Shown here: positions 26,901-35,974 of the stretch, in pieces
Layout of the letters: each line of letters opens with the position of its first letter
How positions within the stretch are numbered: position 1 is the first letter of the stretch
NCBI RefSeq assembly: GCF_025717065.2
Contig: NZ_JAOVZO020000015.1
Span: 124,001 to 188,000 of the forward strand
DNA: 64,000 nucleotides
Source: Tahibacter soli
GTDB taxonomy: Bacteria > Pseudomonadota > Gammaproteobacteria > Xanthomonadales > Rhodanobacteraceae
Direction: 5' to 3'
Notes under the pieces: model-generated
Seen by the model: the letters and a program-made list of their open reading frames with translations, nothing else
The model's database searches: none
Told to the model about the DNA's origin: nothing
Made by a program: the position numbers and the translations under genes

Positions 26901-28332
26901 GCAGGAAGTAGCAGCTGCGCTTCACGCCCGGCCTGACGCGCAGCATCGCGGTCGCGCCGCCGGTGCCGGTCGCCTCGCTGAAATCGCCCTCGCCGATACA
27001 ACCGACGCGCCACTCCACGTCGGGCATGGCGTCGTCGGCCAGCGGCCGTACCGGCAGCACCAGGCCCGGATCGACGGTCACGTCGACGCTGCGGTCGCCG
27101 TCGACGCGGCCGATCGCGCTGCGTCCGCTCAGATAGCGCTGCGGATTCGCAAGGTCCTGCGCGATCAGCGCGATCTCTTTCGTGCTGCCCTTGCGCAGCG
27201 CGATCGCGTACCGGCCGTCGTCGGTAACCGCGGTTCCGGCGTCGGAGGGCCCGTTGAGGTCCGTTTCCTCGGCAACGATCTTGAACGCTCCGGTCGCGGC
27301 GGCGCCGTCCGAGGTCACGACGCGGCCCTGCAGGACCCAGCCGCGCGCGAGGCGCGCGTCCGTCGCCTTGCCGCTCGTATCGACCGTGACGAACAGGCGC
27401 TGCTCGGGATAGGGCAGCGGCGGTTCGACGTGTACGCGAATCGCCGTACCGATATCGGATTCGACCGCGTAGCGGCCGTCGGCGTCGACCTGGAACGCGC
27501 GCGTTCCGCCCGGCATCTCGATCTGCGCGCGGAACGCGGTGCCGATGGCTGCGCCGTCCTCGCCGAGGATGCGTCCGCGATACGTGATCGGTGCGCCGAT
27601 CGTGATGACGGGGCCGGCCTTGGACGCCGACGCGGGCGGGCTGTCCGCGATCGCCGTCTTCGCGTCGCGGCGGTCCGCCGCGCGCGCGATCGTCACGGGA
27701 CGATACGGCGCATGCGGCGCGTCGGCGCGCAGCAGCGTATCGAGCCGGCGCCAGTTTTCGGCCGTCGGCTCGCGTTCGAATGCGGCGGCGACGCGCGTGC
27801 GTTCGTCACGGCGGCGGCGTTCGTTGAGTGTCGCGACGGTCGCGATCGCCTCGGACGAGGCCTTGCCGGCCGACCGCTGGGCGAGCTCGAGTTTCGCGGC
27901 GACGCCGTCGGCGGCGCGGCGCGCGCCGGCGCGAAAATCGGCGTCGATGCGGCGGCTCCAGGCGACGCCGCCACCGGCGTCGACGATGTCGATGCGCGTC
28001 GCCTGCGGCAGCGCCGGCACGCGCACCGCGAGTCGGTTTGCATCAGGCCCCGCGTGACGGAGGGCCTCGTTGCGCGGAACCGCGATCGGGGCGGCGTAGA
28101 GCAGGCGGTCCGCTTCGTCGTAGAGCACGATCCGCGACGCGCCGTCGACGTCCGCGGCGTGTCCCGGTTCGAAGCGTTCGGTGGCGACGACGGTCGTCTC
28201 GGCGAAGCGGCCCTGGCTCGTGTCGAATACCAGCAGCCAGCCGGGCGATTCGGCTGCGGCGGCGATCAGGCAGTACAGGCTCAACAACAGGGCGGCAACG
28301 CGCGCCCGGTATCGACTGGACGACAGCAGCAT
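23911..28332 (-). CDS. Secreted M64-type metallopeptidase, paralogue B
   Basis: 1473 residues from ATG 28332 with signal peptide (VAALLLSLYCLIAAAAE). Same module order as paralogue A: N-terminal helical segment with ERRRRDERTR near 180, regulatory-like beta modules (YRGRILGEDGAAIG), calcium-loop-like repeats (DTNGNGVWDGY, DANGDGVPNVDDA), and M64 catalytic centre H1092/H1096 in HEAGHAIGWLGDEY, then the twin W/G modules. The N-terminal 1200 residues share roughly half their positions with A by eye, while the C terminus is nearly identical. First gene of a two-gene unit. No pilin- or Sec-independent export gene is adjacent. Likely role: degradation of extracellular protein; target unknown. Confidence 0.9.
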   Translation of the reverse strand: MLLSSSRYRARVAALLLSLYCLIAAAAESPGWLLVFDTSQGRFAETTVVATERFEPGHAADVDGASRIVLYDEADRLLYAAPIAVPRNEALRHAGPDANRLAVRVPALPQATRIDIVDAGGGVAWSRRIDADFRAGARRAADGVAAKLELAQRSAGKASSEAIATVATLNERRRRDERTRVAAAFEREPTAENWRRLDTLLRADAPHAPYRPVTIARAADRRDAKTAIADSPPASASKAGPVITIGAPITYRGRILGEDGAAIGTAFRAQIEMPGGTRAFQVDADGRYAVESDIGTAIRVHVEPPLPYPEQRLFVTVDTSGKATDARLARGWVLQGRVVTSDGAAATGAFKIVAEETDLNGPSDAGTAVTDDGRYAIALRKGSTKEIALIAQDLANPQRYLSGRSAIGRVDGDRSVDVTVDPGLVLPVRPLADDAMPDVEWRVGCIGEGDFSEATGTGGATAMLRVRPGVKRSCYFLPAAPYLSMTYADLRFDSGQILLPALRRGHRVSVTVGGDAGSNYTPVEATTVDGAHAQGASSFTNWSVVVGDGSVLMNYAPFEGLLPAAIGPRRFERDERIDLAPRRGSTVTGTVALETPIAWRSTAYGTLSAYRAGDGALVQSTTITEGGAYYIALPHGTYDFRAEFFEDPSYAVLHLAPAERRGIVVASDTTVNLVIPAPARTVTVNVSWPDCDKNYLSNVVLRQNGRLLGRPRLGAQNTSCDAGVRTAKSVMKIAQGDYELRLEPEGTAATPWRRLDVRDTDATLDFAIEPTRIWRPKLVDEARRPVEFSDGVVIDTVSHYRRTLSLGPDGRLEIPVVDGWHVLLWPPAGGRLLPARVAFDAAFDMPDELVFKALPPAVDDAGSVRTILASDRAEPLRVLIIGDGYVAERETFTDTNGNGVWDGYAWYDGDGDGVWRNNARDRIDAHGAAQMPPPEGSDPRTLSEPFVDANGDGVPNVDDASLFYANVNSYLRDWFGADYWSQRRGDFEVKAAFLASPQAGSSLYDASGATLYERRTLFGAGLESARGIILIDRDKAMTAAERLAPGYDVLVILINEPLLYGRANATIGTLPSSIVAYGGHHYAGYQTTPIAHEAGHAIGWLGDEYTDMTVEGGVSDVAEPVEPNVSGRAVRDDVEWKDLIAGDAPIPSTYTHDGIGLFPGARYYLGGAFRPSWNSIMRVGTRFDAVGRRALDERFKRLFQSAATPPSGNWYDRRRAGHGVDLQLFRRDPEHGDIYFVVFYTYDDSGKPEWYQALGRISGGLFVPIADPNGTTLTRVRGAGGGTPAAASGDFAIDFARNEACRTDDRADAPALAAMRWSVGGKAALWCIEPAVARSAHASPDFSGHWFAPADPGWGMEVTAIDDGDGAPTLVAFLYYVDASGQPRWASASTGDFASGQPLVAYEADNGYCRTCEAPATRTQAAIGRITLTLAAATREDPPGGANRIDVDIVPPGGGGAFRKTDVPITLLSEPPP
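24195..24400. repeat. 206-bp identical tract, copy in M64 paralogue B
   Basis: Second copy of the tract at 19733-19938; both are in the same reading frame, so the encoded segments are identical as well. Confidence 0.9.
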
Positions 28333-28432
28333 TGGTTTTCCCCCGCTTGGCCGCAGCAGCGTGCGGTAGCGTGTGGGAGTCTACCGTATCTTTCGTACTT
28401 TCGTGGCGATGTCGCCGCGGCGGCAGTTGCCG

Positions 28433-28789
28433 TCAGTCGCGCCGGTGCGTTTTGTCGTCGGCGGAGCCGCCGATCAGCGCGCCGCCGAACTTGGCGGCCA
28501 GAAAGAACAGCAACGCGGCGAGCACCGCGGGAACGGATGCGGCCAGCCATTCGGCCGCGCCGTAGTCGATGAGAACGACGACGCCGGTCGCGACGAACGC
28601 GCAGGCGAGCAGGGCGAGCGCAACGGTGACGCCGCCGAGCACGACGAGGCCGAACGGCGAGGCGCGGTTTGACGTCGCTTCCATTTTTTCGGCGGGCTTG
28701 CGTGAGGCGCGCAGGCGTCGCGGACGGGTCGCGGAACGGCGCAGAGCGCCCGGACCGGTCGGAGGAGCGAGGTTGCTGGTGACGCTCAT
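28433..28789 (-). CDS. Small two-span membrane protein
   Basis: 118 residues from ATG 28789 (in-frame ATG at 28795 also possible). A basic, Pro/Arg-rich N-terminal segment (LRRSATRPRRLRASRKPAEK) is followed by two membrane spans, FGLVVLGGVTVALALLACAF and VPAVLAALLFFLAAKFGGAL, and a charged tail. The shape resembles YqjE/phage-holin-like or DUF-type envelope proteins, but no family can be named. It is upstream of the M64 unit on the same strand (100-bp gap) and divergent from the CadC-like regulator. Confidence 0.6.
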   Translation of the reverse strand: MSVTSNLAPPTGPGALRRSATRPRRLRASRKPAEKMEATSNRASPFGLVVLGGVTVALALLACAFVATGVVVLIDYGAAEWLAASVPAVLAALLFFLAAKFGGALIGGSADDKTHRRD

Positions 28790-29356
28790 GGTCATGATTG
28801 TGCGGTTGGGTCCGTGCAAGTCACGTGAGGGCGAATTCCCGATTCAAAAGACGTTAACGGCGCCGATTCCCCCCAATAGACGAAAGTCGGCGGCCGGGCC
28901 CGTCATCGGCGGACCGCCGACCGGCCGCGGGTCCGGGCTCGCGGGTGTTCTGTCCGATGAGTTCGCATGAACGCTCGCGGCATCTTTGGCCGACTCGTCG
29001 GGCCGGATCGAAGTACTGCCGGTTCGACGCGTCGGGGCGCACGGATTCGCGGCCAAAACCGCTCGCGAGTTCTTCAGGCAACTCACCGGACGGGACACCG
29101 GCAGCGGGACGTCGATCTGCCGACGTCGCCTGGCGGTTTCCGGCGATTGAACATTCGCTCGCGGATTCAATGATTGTGAGCGAATAAAATAGATACGTAT
29201 CCGAATATACATTCTGTTTCATATTTTCTGCCGATCGGCCCTGTCCGGCGGATTTATCGACCGGCCCGCTGCACTAGACTCGGTGTGGCCAAACGGCGCC
29301 GTCGCGCGCGTCGCGGACGGCGCACGCGACGCGACCGGCCACTCACGAGATGACGG
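28790..29356. promoter_or_regulatory. Long AT-rich divergent intergenic region with inverted repeats
   Basis: 567 bp without a credible gene, between the membrane protein (minus) and the CadC-like regulator (plus). The stretch 29146-29235 is strikingly AT-rich for this genome. It contains an 8-bp inverted repeat ATTCGCTC (29153-29160) / GAGCGAAT (29178-29185) with a 17-nt spacer, a second one ATTGAA/TTCAAT (29146-29151, 29166-29171), and the palindrome GATACGTATC (29192-29201). These are plausible promoter and operator sites, perhaps for autoregulation. Confidence 0.5.
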
Positions 29357-32158
29357 ATGCAAGACGCTTCAGACGGCGAGCCGAATGCCGACGCTCGATT
29401 GCTGCGAATAGGGACGGTCGTCATCGATCTGCGCTACTCGCGCCTGACGCGCGACGGTCGCGAGATCGCATTGCCGCCGCGTGCGTTCGATCTGTTCGTA
29501 CTGTTCCTGACGAGGCCGGGCGTGCTGCTCGCGCGGGACGATATTTTTCGGCGGGTATGGAAGGAAGTACTGGTCGAGGACGCGAACCTGACGCAGACGG
29601 TGTGGCTGCTGCGGCGCGCGCTCGGCGACGAAGGCAAGACCTGGATACGCACCGTATCCAAGCGCGGCTACGTGTTCGAAGGTCCGCCCATCGAAGTGCT
29701 CGGTGCGGCCGCCGACGAAAATCCGGTCGTCGAGGCCGCGCCGCCCGTGGCCGGGCGAGACGTGACGCCCGGCGCATCGGCCGATGCGGTGCGGACGGAG
29801 GCGGAATCGGCGCCGTCGGTCGCAAGGCCGCGCATCCGTCGTCGAATCGCGATCGTCGCGCTCGTCGCGACGGCGGCGGCCGCGGCATTGATCGGGCGAT
29901 GGTGGTTCGCCTCGCGTGCTGAGGGCGCGCAGACCCCGGCTCGGCTCGTGGTGGTCGAGGCCGTCGCGGACGGCAACGACGGCGCGCCGCGCGCCGCGAT
30001 CGTGCTGGCGAGCGAATGGATCGCATGGCAGCTCGGCGACCTGCATCTGCGCGACGTCGCGAGGGTGGCGGCCGGTGCCGATATCGGCGCGGCGCGCGCG
30101 AACGACGACGTGCTGCTGCTGTCGGCCCGTCTGGACGATGCCTCGCAGCGTCTCGTCCTCGACGCGCAGCGCGTCGGTCGCGGCGGGGACGAACACTGGC
30201 AGGTCGCCGGCGGTGCCGACGACCTGCCGCGGCTCGTCGACGCGCTCGCGCGTCAGGTGATCGCGGCCGTCGCCCCCGATCGGAACGAAGCGGCCGTTGC
30301 GTTCGCGCTGCCGCTCGACGCGGTGCGCCCGTACGCTCGCGCGCTCGATGCGCGGCGCGGCGGCGCGATGGCCCTGGCCGATCTTGAAGAAACGGTGCGC
30401 CGCGCGCCGCGCTTCGAACCCGCCCGTCTGCAGCTTGCGCGTCGCCTGGTCGAACTCGGCCAGATTGCTCCGGCGCGAGAGCATGTCGCCGCGTTGTCGA
30501 CCTGGATCGCCGGCATGCCGTACCTCGCGCGCCGCTTGCTCGGCGCGCAGCGCGCCGAGGTCCTGCAGAACTTCGACGTCGCGGCGTACGACTATTCGGC
30601 GCTGGCGCGAGCGTATCCGCACCAGGTGCGGTTCCGGATCGACGCTGCGCGCAATCTCCTCGCCGACGATCGCGCCGACGAGGCGCTGCGCATGCTCGAC
30701 GAGGCGTCCGGCGAAACGCCGCCGGCGCTGCTGCAGGCGCAATCGTTGCTGCTGCGCGCCGATGCGCAACTGGCCCTCGGCGACGCGCACGCCGCGCGCA
30801 CGTCGGCGCTCCGCGCCGGCGCGATGGCCGGTCGCTGCGAGGCGTTGCACGCTCGCGCGCAGATGATCGCGGTTCTTGCCGGCGCGCAGGCGAGCGGGGG
30901 CGCGCCCGACGCCGACGCGTTGCGGCGAGCGGCGCGTCGTTTCGAGTCGGCCGGCGACGCGTTCGGCGCCTTGCGCGCGAACGTCGCGGCGGCGTCGCTC
31001 GCGCCGGACGGCGCGAATGCGCGGAGGCAGCTCGACACGTTGCTGGCGAAGGCCCGCGCAGTCGGCAACGTCGCGCTCGAAGTGCAGGCGCTGCTCGACC
31101 GTGCGCTGCTGGCGGCGAACGGCGGCGACTTTCCCGCGTATCGCGAAAGTCTGGCGGAAGCCGAGCACGCCGCCCGGATCGGCGGCAACGTCGTGCAACA
31201 GCGCGGCGTCGAAGCCCGAGTGCTCTACGACGAGGTGCAGCGCGGCGACTATGCCGCGGCGCGCCGGCGCATCGAACGATGGCGCGGCGACGCGCTGCGC
31301 GGATCCGCCGGCGTCGATCTCGGCATCAACATCGCGCGGTTCGAAGCTCACATCGGTGAATTTGCGGCGGCGCTGCGGACGCTCGGCGCGATCGGGCTGC
31401 GCGATCGAACGGCCGCGAACGCGCCGAGCGCCACGACGGCGGGACTCGCGTGCGTCGACGCCGACATTCTCATGAGGCAGGGCGCTCTCGAACACGCGCG
31501 AAGCCGGTTCGCCGTGTGCGCGGCCTCGCCGAGGCCGGTGGAGAGCAGTGTCGGACAACTGGGCCTCGCGGCCGTCGCCATGGTGAGCGGCGATCGCGAA
31601 GGCGCGCGGGCGCGCATGACGATGCCCAAGGTGGCGGACGATACGCCATCGAACCCGAACTGGCACGTATTGCAGACGACGTATCGTGCCCAGTTGCTGC
31701 TTTGGCTCGGCGATGTCGACGACGCACGCCGCGTCGTCGACCGCGGGCTCGCCTATGCCGAACGCAGCGGATTTCGGCGGCTGGAGGGGGCCGCGCGGCT
31801 GCAGCAGACCCAGATTCTGCTGTTCGAGCGACGGTACCGCGAAGCGGCGGCCGAACTGGAGCGGGCTCGCACGGCGATACCGGCCGACGACTGGTCCGAC
31901 AACGCCACGGCGCGCCTGCTTGGGGCGTCGATCGCGCTGGCGAGCGGCGACGAGACGGCCGCGTGGCCGGTTCTGGCGGCATTGAACGTAGAGGCGCACG
32001 AGCGCGGCGACGTACTCGTGCAGCTCGAAGCGATGAGCCTTGCGCGCGATCGGCTCGACGCGATCGGCAGCAGCCGTGCGGCGTACGACGCCCTGATCGC
32101 GCAGTCGGGCATGCGCGGCGCGTCGCGCCGCTGGCTGGTCGACGGCACCGCGCGATAG
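29357..32158 (+). CDS. CadC-like membrane transcription regulator with TPRs
   Basis: 933 residues from ATG 29357. Residues about 15-112 form an OmpR/PhoB-type winged helix (LPPRAFDLFVLFLTRPGVLL, VEDANLTQTVWLLRRALGDE, WIRTVSKRGYVFEG). After an Ala/Pro linker comes one membrane span at about 160-180 (IAIVALVATAAAAALIGRWW). The remaining ~740 residues are helical TPR-like repeats, expected in the periplasm. This one-component layout (cytoplasmic DNA-binding head, TM, large sensor) is that of CadC/ToxR-like regulators and is common in Xanthomonadales. It lacks a receiver domain and has no partner kinase. Likely targets are nearby genes; the signal is unknown. Confidence 0.87.
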   Translation: MQDASDGEPNADARLLRIGTVVIDLRYSRLTRDGREIALPPRAFDLFVLFLTRPGVLLARDDIFRRVWKEVLVEDANLTQTVWLLRRALGDEGKTWIRTVSKRGYVFEGPPIEVLGAAADENPVVEAAPPVAGRDVTPGASADAVRTEAESAPSVARPRIRRRIAIVALVATAAAAALIGRWWFASRAEGAQTPARLVVVEAVADGNDGAPRAAIVLASEWIAWQLGDLHLRDVARVAAGADIGAARANDDVLLLSARLDDASQRLVLDAQRVGRGGDEHWQVAGGADDLPRLVDALARQVIAAVAPDRNEAAVAFALPLDAVRPYARALDARRGGAMALADLEETVRRAPRFEPARLQLARRLVELGQIAPAREHVAALSTWIAGMPYLARRLLGAQRAEVLQNFDVAAYDYSALARAYPHQVRFRIDAARNLLADDRADEALRMLDEASGETPPALLQAQSLLLRADAQLALGDAHAARTSALRAGAMAGRCEALHARAQMIAVLAGAQASGGAPDADALRRAARRFESAGDAFGALRANVAAASLAPDGANARRQLDTLLAKARAVGNVALEVQALLDRALLAANGGDFPAYRESLAEAEHAARIGGNVVQQRGVEARVLYDEVQRGDYAAARRRIERWRGDALRGSAGVDLGINIARFEAHIGEFAAALRTLGAIGLRDRTAANAPSATTAGLACVDADILMRQGALEHARSRFAVCAASPRPVESSVGQLGLAAVAMVSGDREGARARMTMPKVADDTPSNPNWHVLQTTYRAQLLLWLGDVDDARRVVDRGLAYAERSGFRRLEGAARLQQTQILLFERRYREAAAELERARTAIPADDWSDNATARLLGASIALASGDETAAWPVLAALNVEAHERGDVLVQLEAMSLARDRLDAIGSSRAAYDALIAQSGMRGASRRWLVDGTAR

Positions 32159-32583
32159 GGATCTGTCGCGCGCGTTCCATCGGTTGCGGAACGGACGGAC
32201 GAGCCGCATGCGGCCGGAAAAGCGTCGGGCGATTGCATCGACGAAGCGGTGCGGACGCGCGTCGCGTGCGCATGCGGCGAGAGGTCGCCGATGGGATGGA
32301 CGGATGCGTGACGGGCTTTTTCGTAACGGTTCAAGCGGCCCGCCGTCCCCTCTGCAGCGAGGAAGACGACGGTCCTACCTCCCATGAACGACCGGGGGCG
32401 AGAGGCGGCGACACTATCCGAATTTTGTGGCGTGTCCACCTATTCGATTGGCTCAACATCCCATCATTTACTTCTCAATTTTGCGTCACGTTCGCCGATG
32501 TCGCGCATTCCGTTCGTCTCGACGCGCGGGCCGATTTCCTCCAACGGCGTCAAGAGTCGCCGACGAGCAGCGGCCTCGTTCGA
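32159..32583. other. Intergenic region between convergent genes
   Basis: 425 bp between the ends of the CadC-like regulator and the ChpA-like gene. I see no gene, no good hairpin with a U tract and no repeat. A locally AT-rich part lies at 32413-32490. Confidence 0.5.
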
Positions 32584-35500
32584 CTACGCGGTCGCGCGAC
32601 CGGATTGCAGCAGATTGGCGACAAGACCGAGCAGGCCGTCTTCCGAGTACGGTTTGCCGAGCGTCACGTCGACCCCGGCCGTGCGAGCGAGCTCGCGATG
32701 CCGCTCGGTGGTGCGCGACGTGATCATGACGATCGGCACCGTGCGCGTCGCTTCGGACTTGCGGACGAACGATGCGAGTTCGAGTCCGTTCATGCGAGGC
32801 ATTTCGAGGTCGACGATCAAGAGATCGGGCCGCTCCAGCTCGATGCGTTCGAGCGCTTCCAGGCCGTCGCGTGCAGTGACGACGCGAAAGCCCGCATCGC
32901 CGATCAACTGTTCGAGCGAACGGCGCGCGCTGAGCGAGTCGTCGACGATGAGCACCGACGGCGCCGGCGGGATCTCCTCGACGATCGACAGCGGTTGCGA
33001 CGCTTCGCTGGCGCGTCGCCGCAGCAGTTGCGGCAGATCCACGACCGGGGCGATCGCACCGTCTCCGAGGATCGTGGCGCCAAGCAGGCCGGGATTCGGC
33101 GGTACGTGCGGACCGAGATTCTTGACGATGACGGCACGCGCGTCGCCGACCGCGTCGACGAGGATGGCGAACGGTTCGCCTTGTGTCGATTCGACGACCA
33201 GCGCATGGCGTTCTCCACGGCGACCGCGAGCGGACGTTTCGAAGCCAAGCAGCGTTTCCAGTCGCGTCGCCCCGATCGTCGCATCGTCGATCGTCATGCG
33301 CAGCGCACCGTCGCGCACGGACAGATCGTCGTCGGACGACGCGACGACGCGCCGGATGCCGTCGAGGCCTACCGCCACCGCGGCGTCCGCAGCTTCGACC
33401 ATCAGTACGTCGGCGGCTACCTGGCTCAACGGCAGTCGGATTTCGACGTCGCAACCCTGTCCGCGCCTCGAGCGCAAGTCGAGCGAGCCTTTGAGCTCGA
33501 CGATGCGTCGATGCACGATGTCCAAGCCGATGCCGCGGCCCGAGGTCAGCGTCGCGGCTTTGCGCGTCGAGAAGCCGTTGCGCAACACGAGCGCCGCGAG
33601 TTCGGCGTCGCCCGGTTCGGCGTCCGGCGCGATCAGGCCGTGCTCGATCGCGCGCCGGCGAATCGCCTCGGCATCGAGCCCGCCGCCGTCGTCGCGGCAC
33701 AGCACGACGATCCAACCGGCGTCGCGGCGATACGAAAGCGCGATGCGGCCGGTGGCCGGCTTGCCGAGCGCGGCCCGGTGCGCGGGCGCTTCCAAGCCGT
33801 GGTCGACGGCGTTGCGCAGCACGTGCAGCAGCGGCTCGGCGAGCGCATCGACGAGATCCTTGTCGAGCGGTACGCCGTCGCCGTCGATGTGAAGTTCGCA
33901 CGGTTTTTCCAATTGCCGCGACGTCTGCCGGACGATGCGCTGCAGTCGCGGCGAAATGTCCCGTACGGCGATCTGGCGCGCCCGTGTTACGTGCTCGCGC
34001 ACGTCGAGCTGTACCCGATCCTGCTGCGACAGCCGGTCGCGCAAGTCGAGCACTTCGTCGTCGAGTTCGTCGATCGACGTGCGGGCGTCCGCCGACGCTT
34101 CGACGAGGCGCAGCATGACGGTGTGCAGTTCGTTGTAGCGATCGAGCTCCAGATCGTCCAACGCGCCGGCCTGGCGCAGTGTGTCGAGTGCCGCGCCGCG
34201 TACTTCGAAGAGCTGCTGCAGTTGCGCGATCAACGTCTGGAACGCGCGGGCATGGGTACGGATGTCGGCGTGATGGCGCTCGATGTGCACGATGCGGTCT
34301 TCGACCTGCCGCGCGCGAATGATCGTCTCGCCGGTGAGACGCCGGAGTTCGTCGAGCAGGCGCATCGGTATCGTGATCGTCGCCGTCGCGTCGGCGCTGC
34401 GGGGCTGTGACGATCGGTCGGCCGGCAAGGCGGCATCTTGCGCCGTCGCGTCGCGATCGACTTCTTCGCCGTGCGCCAAGGCGACGTCGGCGGATTCGTC
34501 GACGGTGCCGCCGTCCGCCTCGTCGAGCAGTGCGTTGGCACAGTCGTAGACGCGCTGAAGCTCGTCGATCGCGTGTTCGGGCGGGGGCGCGCGGCCGAGC
34601 ACGTGGTCGCTCATCGATTCGAGGCAGTCCGCCGCATCGACGAGCAAGGCATCGATCTGCGCGTTCGCGCGCTCGGGCGAAGCCGCAAGCGCCGACAGGA
34701 TTTCTTCGAGCGCGTGCGTGAGATTGGCGATGCCGCGCAGGCCGACGATGCTGCCGTCGCCCTTGAGCGTGTGCGCGACGCGAAGCGCGCGAGCGAGATC
34801 GTCCGCGGAATGGGCGCGCACGTAGCGCTGCACGCTGGCCGAGAAGTCCGCGCTGCGGCCGGGCAGTTCCTGCAGCATGCCCGCGAGCACGCCGGGCAAG
34901 GCGTCGGCCGCCAGTTCGAGCGCGACATCGGCCGCCTCGGCGATGCGTTTGCGTGCGAGCCGTGCGGTCGGATCGATGCCGACCGCGACAGCCGACAGTG
35001 CCGTGCGGAGGCCGGCGGCGTCGGTGTCGGCCAAGGCACGGCCCTCGATCAGGGCGGTTACGAGATCGGCCGCGACCTGTCCGTCACGCGGATCGTCGAG
35101 ATGACCGAGCAGCAGCACCGGCCAGACGCCGGCCGCGTGCACGTCGTCCGGTGTCGGCGCGGCGTCGTCGCGCACGCGTTCGAGCAGGCGCCGGTAGCCG
35201 GCGCAGGCCTGGTGCAAGCCGACGAGTCCGAGTCCCTCGACGGCCGATTCGATCGGGACGAACGTGTCCAGGCAGGCGTCGAGCGCTTCGGCGCGCTCGT
35301 CGTGCGACGCGTCGTGGCGTTCGAGCGCGACGGATACGGCGGGAAGCAGCTGCGCTTCGATGGCCTCGCGAACGAGCGCGAGTTCCTCGCGCGAGATCCA
35401 CACCGCAGTGCCGGATGGCGCGACCGTCTCGTCGTGCGGCAGCGCGTTGTCGTCTCCGGCCGCGTCGCGCGCCGCCTCGGCCGCGAGACTTGCTTCGCCA

Positions 35501-35934
35501 CCGCTGCCGGCACGGCGCGAAGCGGCACGTGCGAACTCCGACGCCTCTTCGTTCAGCGCGCCCGAGACGAGTTCGCGCACGCGCGGCGGCAGCGCCGGCA
35601 CGAACGACAGCGACAGCAGCGGATCGACGAGACGGACCGCGTCGTGCGGTTCGCCGCAGAGTACGTAGCCGCGGCAGTCGGCGATCCATGCACCGAATAC
35701 CGTGCGATCGGCCGGCGAGAGGTCGGCCGGCCATCGGATCGGCAGCTTGTGCAGCAGGCGCAAGAGGTAGGCGAGTCCGCGCAAGCCGCGGGCGGCGCTT
35801 TGCGCTTCCATCGCCTGTGCGATCTTCGCGACCGGCATGCCTTCGGGGCGTGCGCGTGCGTTGCCGTCGAGCACTTGTGCCGCAAGCCGCGCGAAGCCGT
35901 CGACGGTATCGCTGACGTAGGCGTCGTTGATCAC
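32584..35934 (-). CDS. chpA: ChpA/PilL-like hybrid CheA histidine kinase with receiver
   Basis: 1116 residues from ATG 35934. Order: an unassigned helical N-terminal region (1-170); a degenerate HPt-like bundle (about 180-260) lacking the His; one canonical HPt with the phospho-acceptor H388 in VAHTLKGDGS; a linker; a dimerisation and HATPase domain with N box LHVLRNAVDHGLE (about 700), G box SGRGIGLDIVHRR and F box GFST; a CheW-like regulatory domain (about 830-970); a C-terminal receiver with VLIVDDS and phospho-acceptor near D1041 in LLIVDLEMPRMNG. Fewer HPt domains than Pseudomonas ChpA. It phosphorylates the PilG/PilH-like receivers in response to the receptor next door. Last gene of the operon, 40 bp after pilJ. 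Confidence 0.9.
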   Translation of the reverse strand: MINDAYVSDTVDGFARLAAQVLDGNARARPEGMPVAKIAQAMEAQSAARGLRGLAYLLRLLHKLPIRWPADLSPADRTVFGAWIADCRGYVLCGEPHDAVRLVDPLLSLSFVPALPPRVRELVSGALNEEASEFARAASRRAGSGGEASLAAEAARDAAGDDNALPHDETVAPSGTAVWISREELALVREAIEAQLLPAVSVALERHDASHDERAEALDACLDTFVPIESAVEGLGLVGLHQACAGYRRLLERVRDDAAPTPDDVHAAGVWPVLLLGHLDDPRDGQVAADLVTALIEGRALADTDAAGLRTALSAVAVGIDPTARLARKRIAEAADVALELAADALPGVLAGMLQELPGRSADFSASVQRYVRAHSADDLARALRVAHTLKGDGSIVGLRGIANLTHALEEILSALAASPERANAQIDALLVDAADCLESMSDHVLGRAPPPEHAIDELQRVYDCANALLDEADGGTVDESADVALAHGEEVDRDATAQDAALPADRSSQPRSADATATITIPMRLLDELRRLTGETIIRARQVEDRIVHIERHHADIRTHARAFQTLIAQLQQLFEVRGAALDTLRQAGALDDLELDRYNELHTVMLRLVEASADARTSIDELDDEVLDLRDRLSQQDRVQLDVREHVTRARQIAVRDISPRLQRIVRQTSRQLEKPCELHIDGDGVPLDKDLVDALAEPLLHVLRNAVDHGLEAPAHRAALGKPATGRIALSYRRDAGWIVVLCRDDGGGLDAEAIRRRAIEHGLIAPDAEPGDAELAALVLRNGFSTRKAATLTSGRGIGLDIVHRRIVELKGSLDLRSRRGQGCDVEIRLPLSQVAADVLMVEAADAAVAVGLDGIRRVVASSDDDLSVRDGALRMTIDDATIGATRLETLLGFETSARGRRGERHALVVESTQGEPFAILVDAVGDARAVIVKNLGPHVPPNPGLLGATILGDGAIAPVVDLPQLLRRRASEASQPLSIVEEIPPAPSVLIVDDSLSARRSLEQLIGDAGFRVVTARDGLEALERIELERPDLLIVDLEMPRMNGLELASFVRKSEATRTVPIVMITSRTTERHRELARTAGVDVTLGKPYSEDGLLGLVANLLQSGRATA

Positions 35935-35974
35935 GCTTCCTCCCGCAAGGCCTTTGCCGCGGCCGTCGTCCCGC

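Noticed and set aside
23023-28572. A 1849-codon open frame on the plus strand opposite the M64 paralogue B (and similar long antisense frames opposite other genes).
   Set aside because: High GC codon bias makes the antisense frame of a real gene open for long distances. The translation is Arg/Ala-rich with no domain, while the minus strand encodes a coherent protease with signal peptide and HExxH motif.
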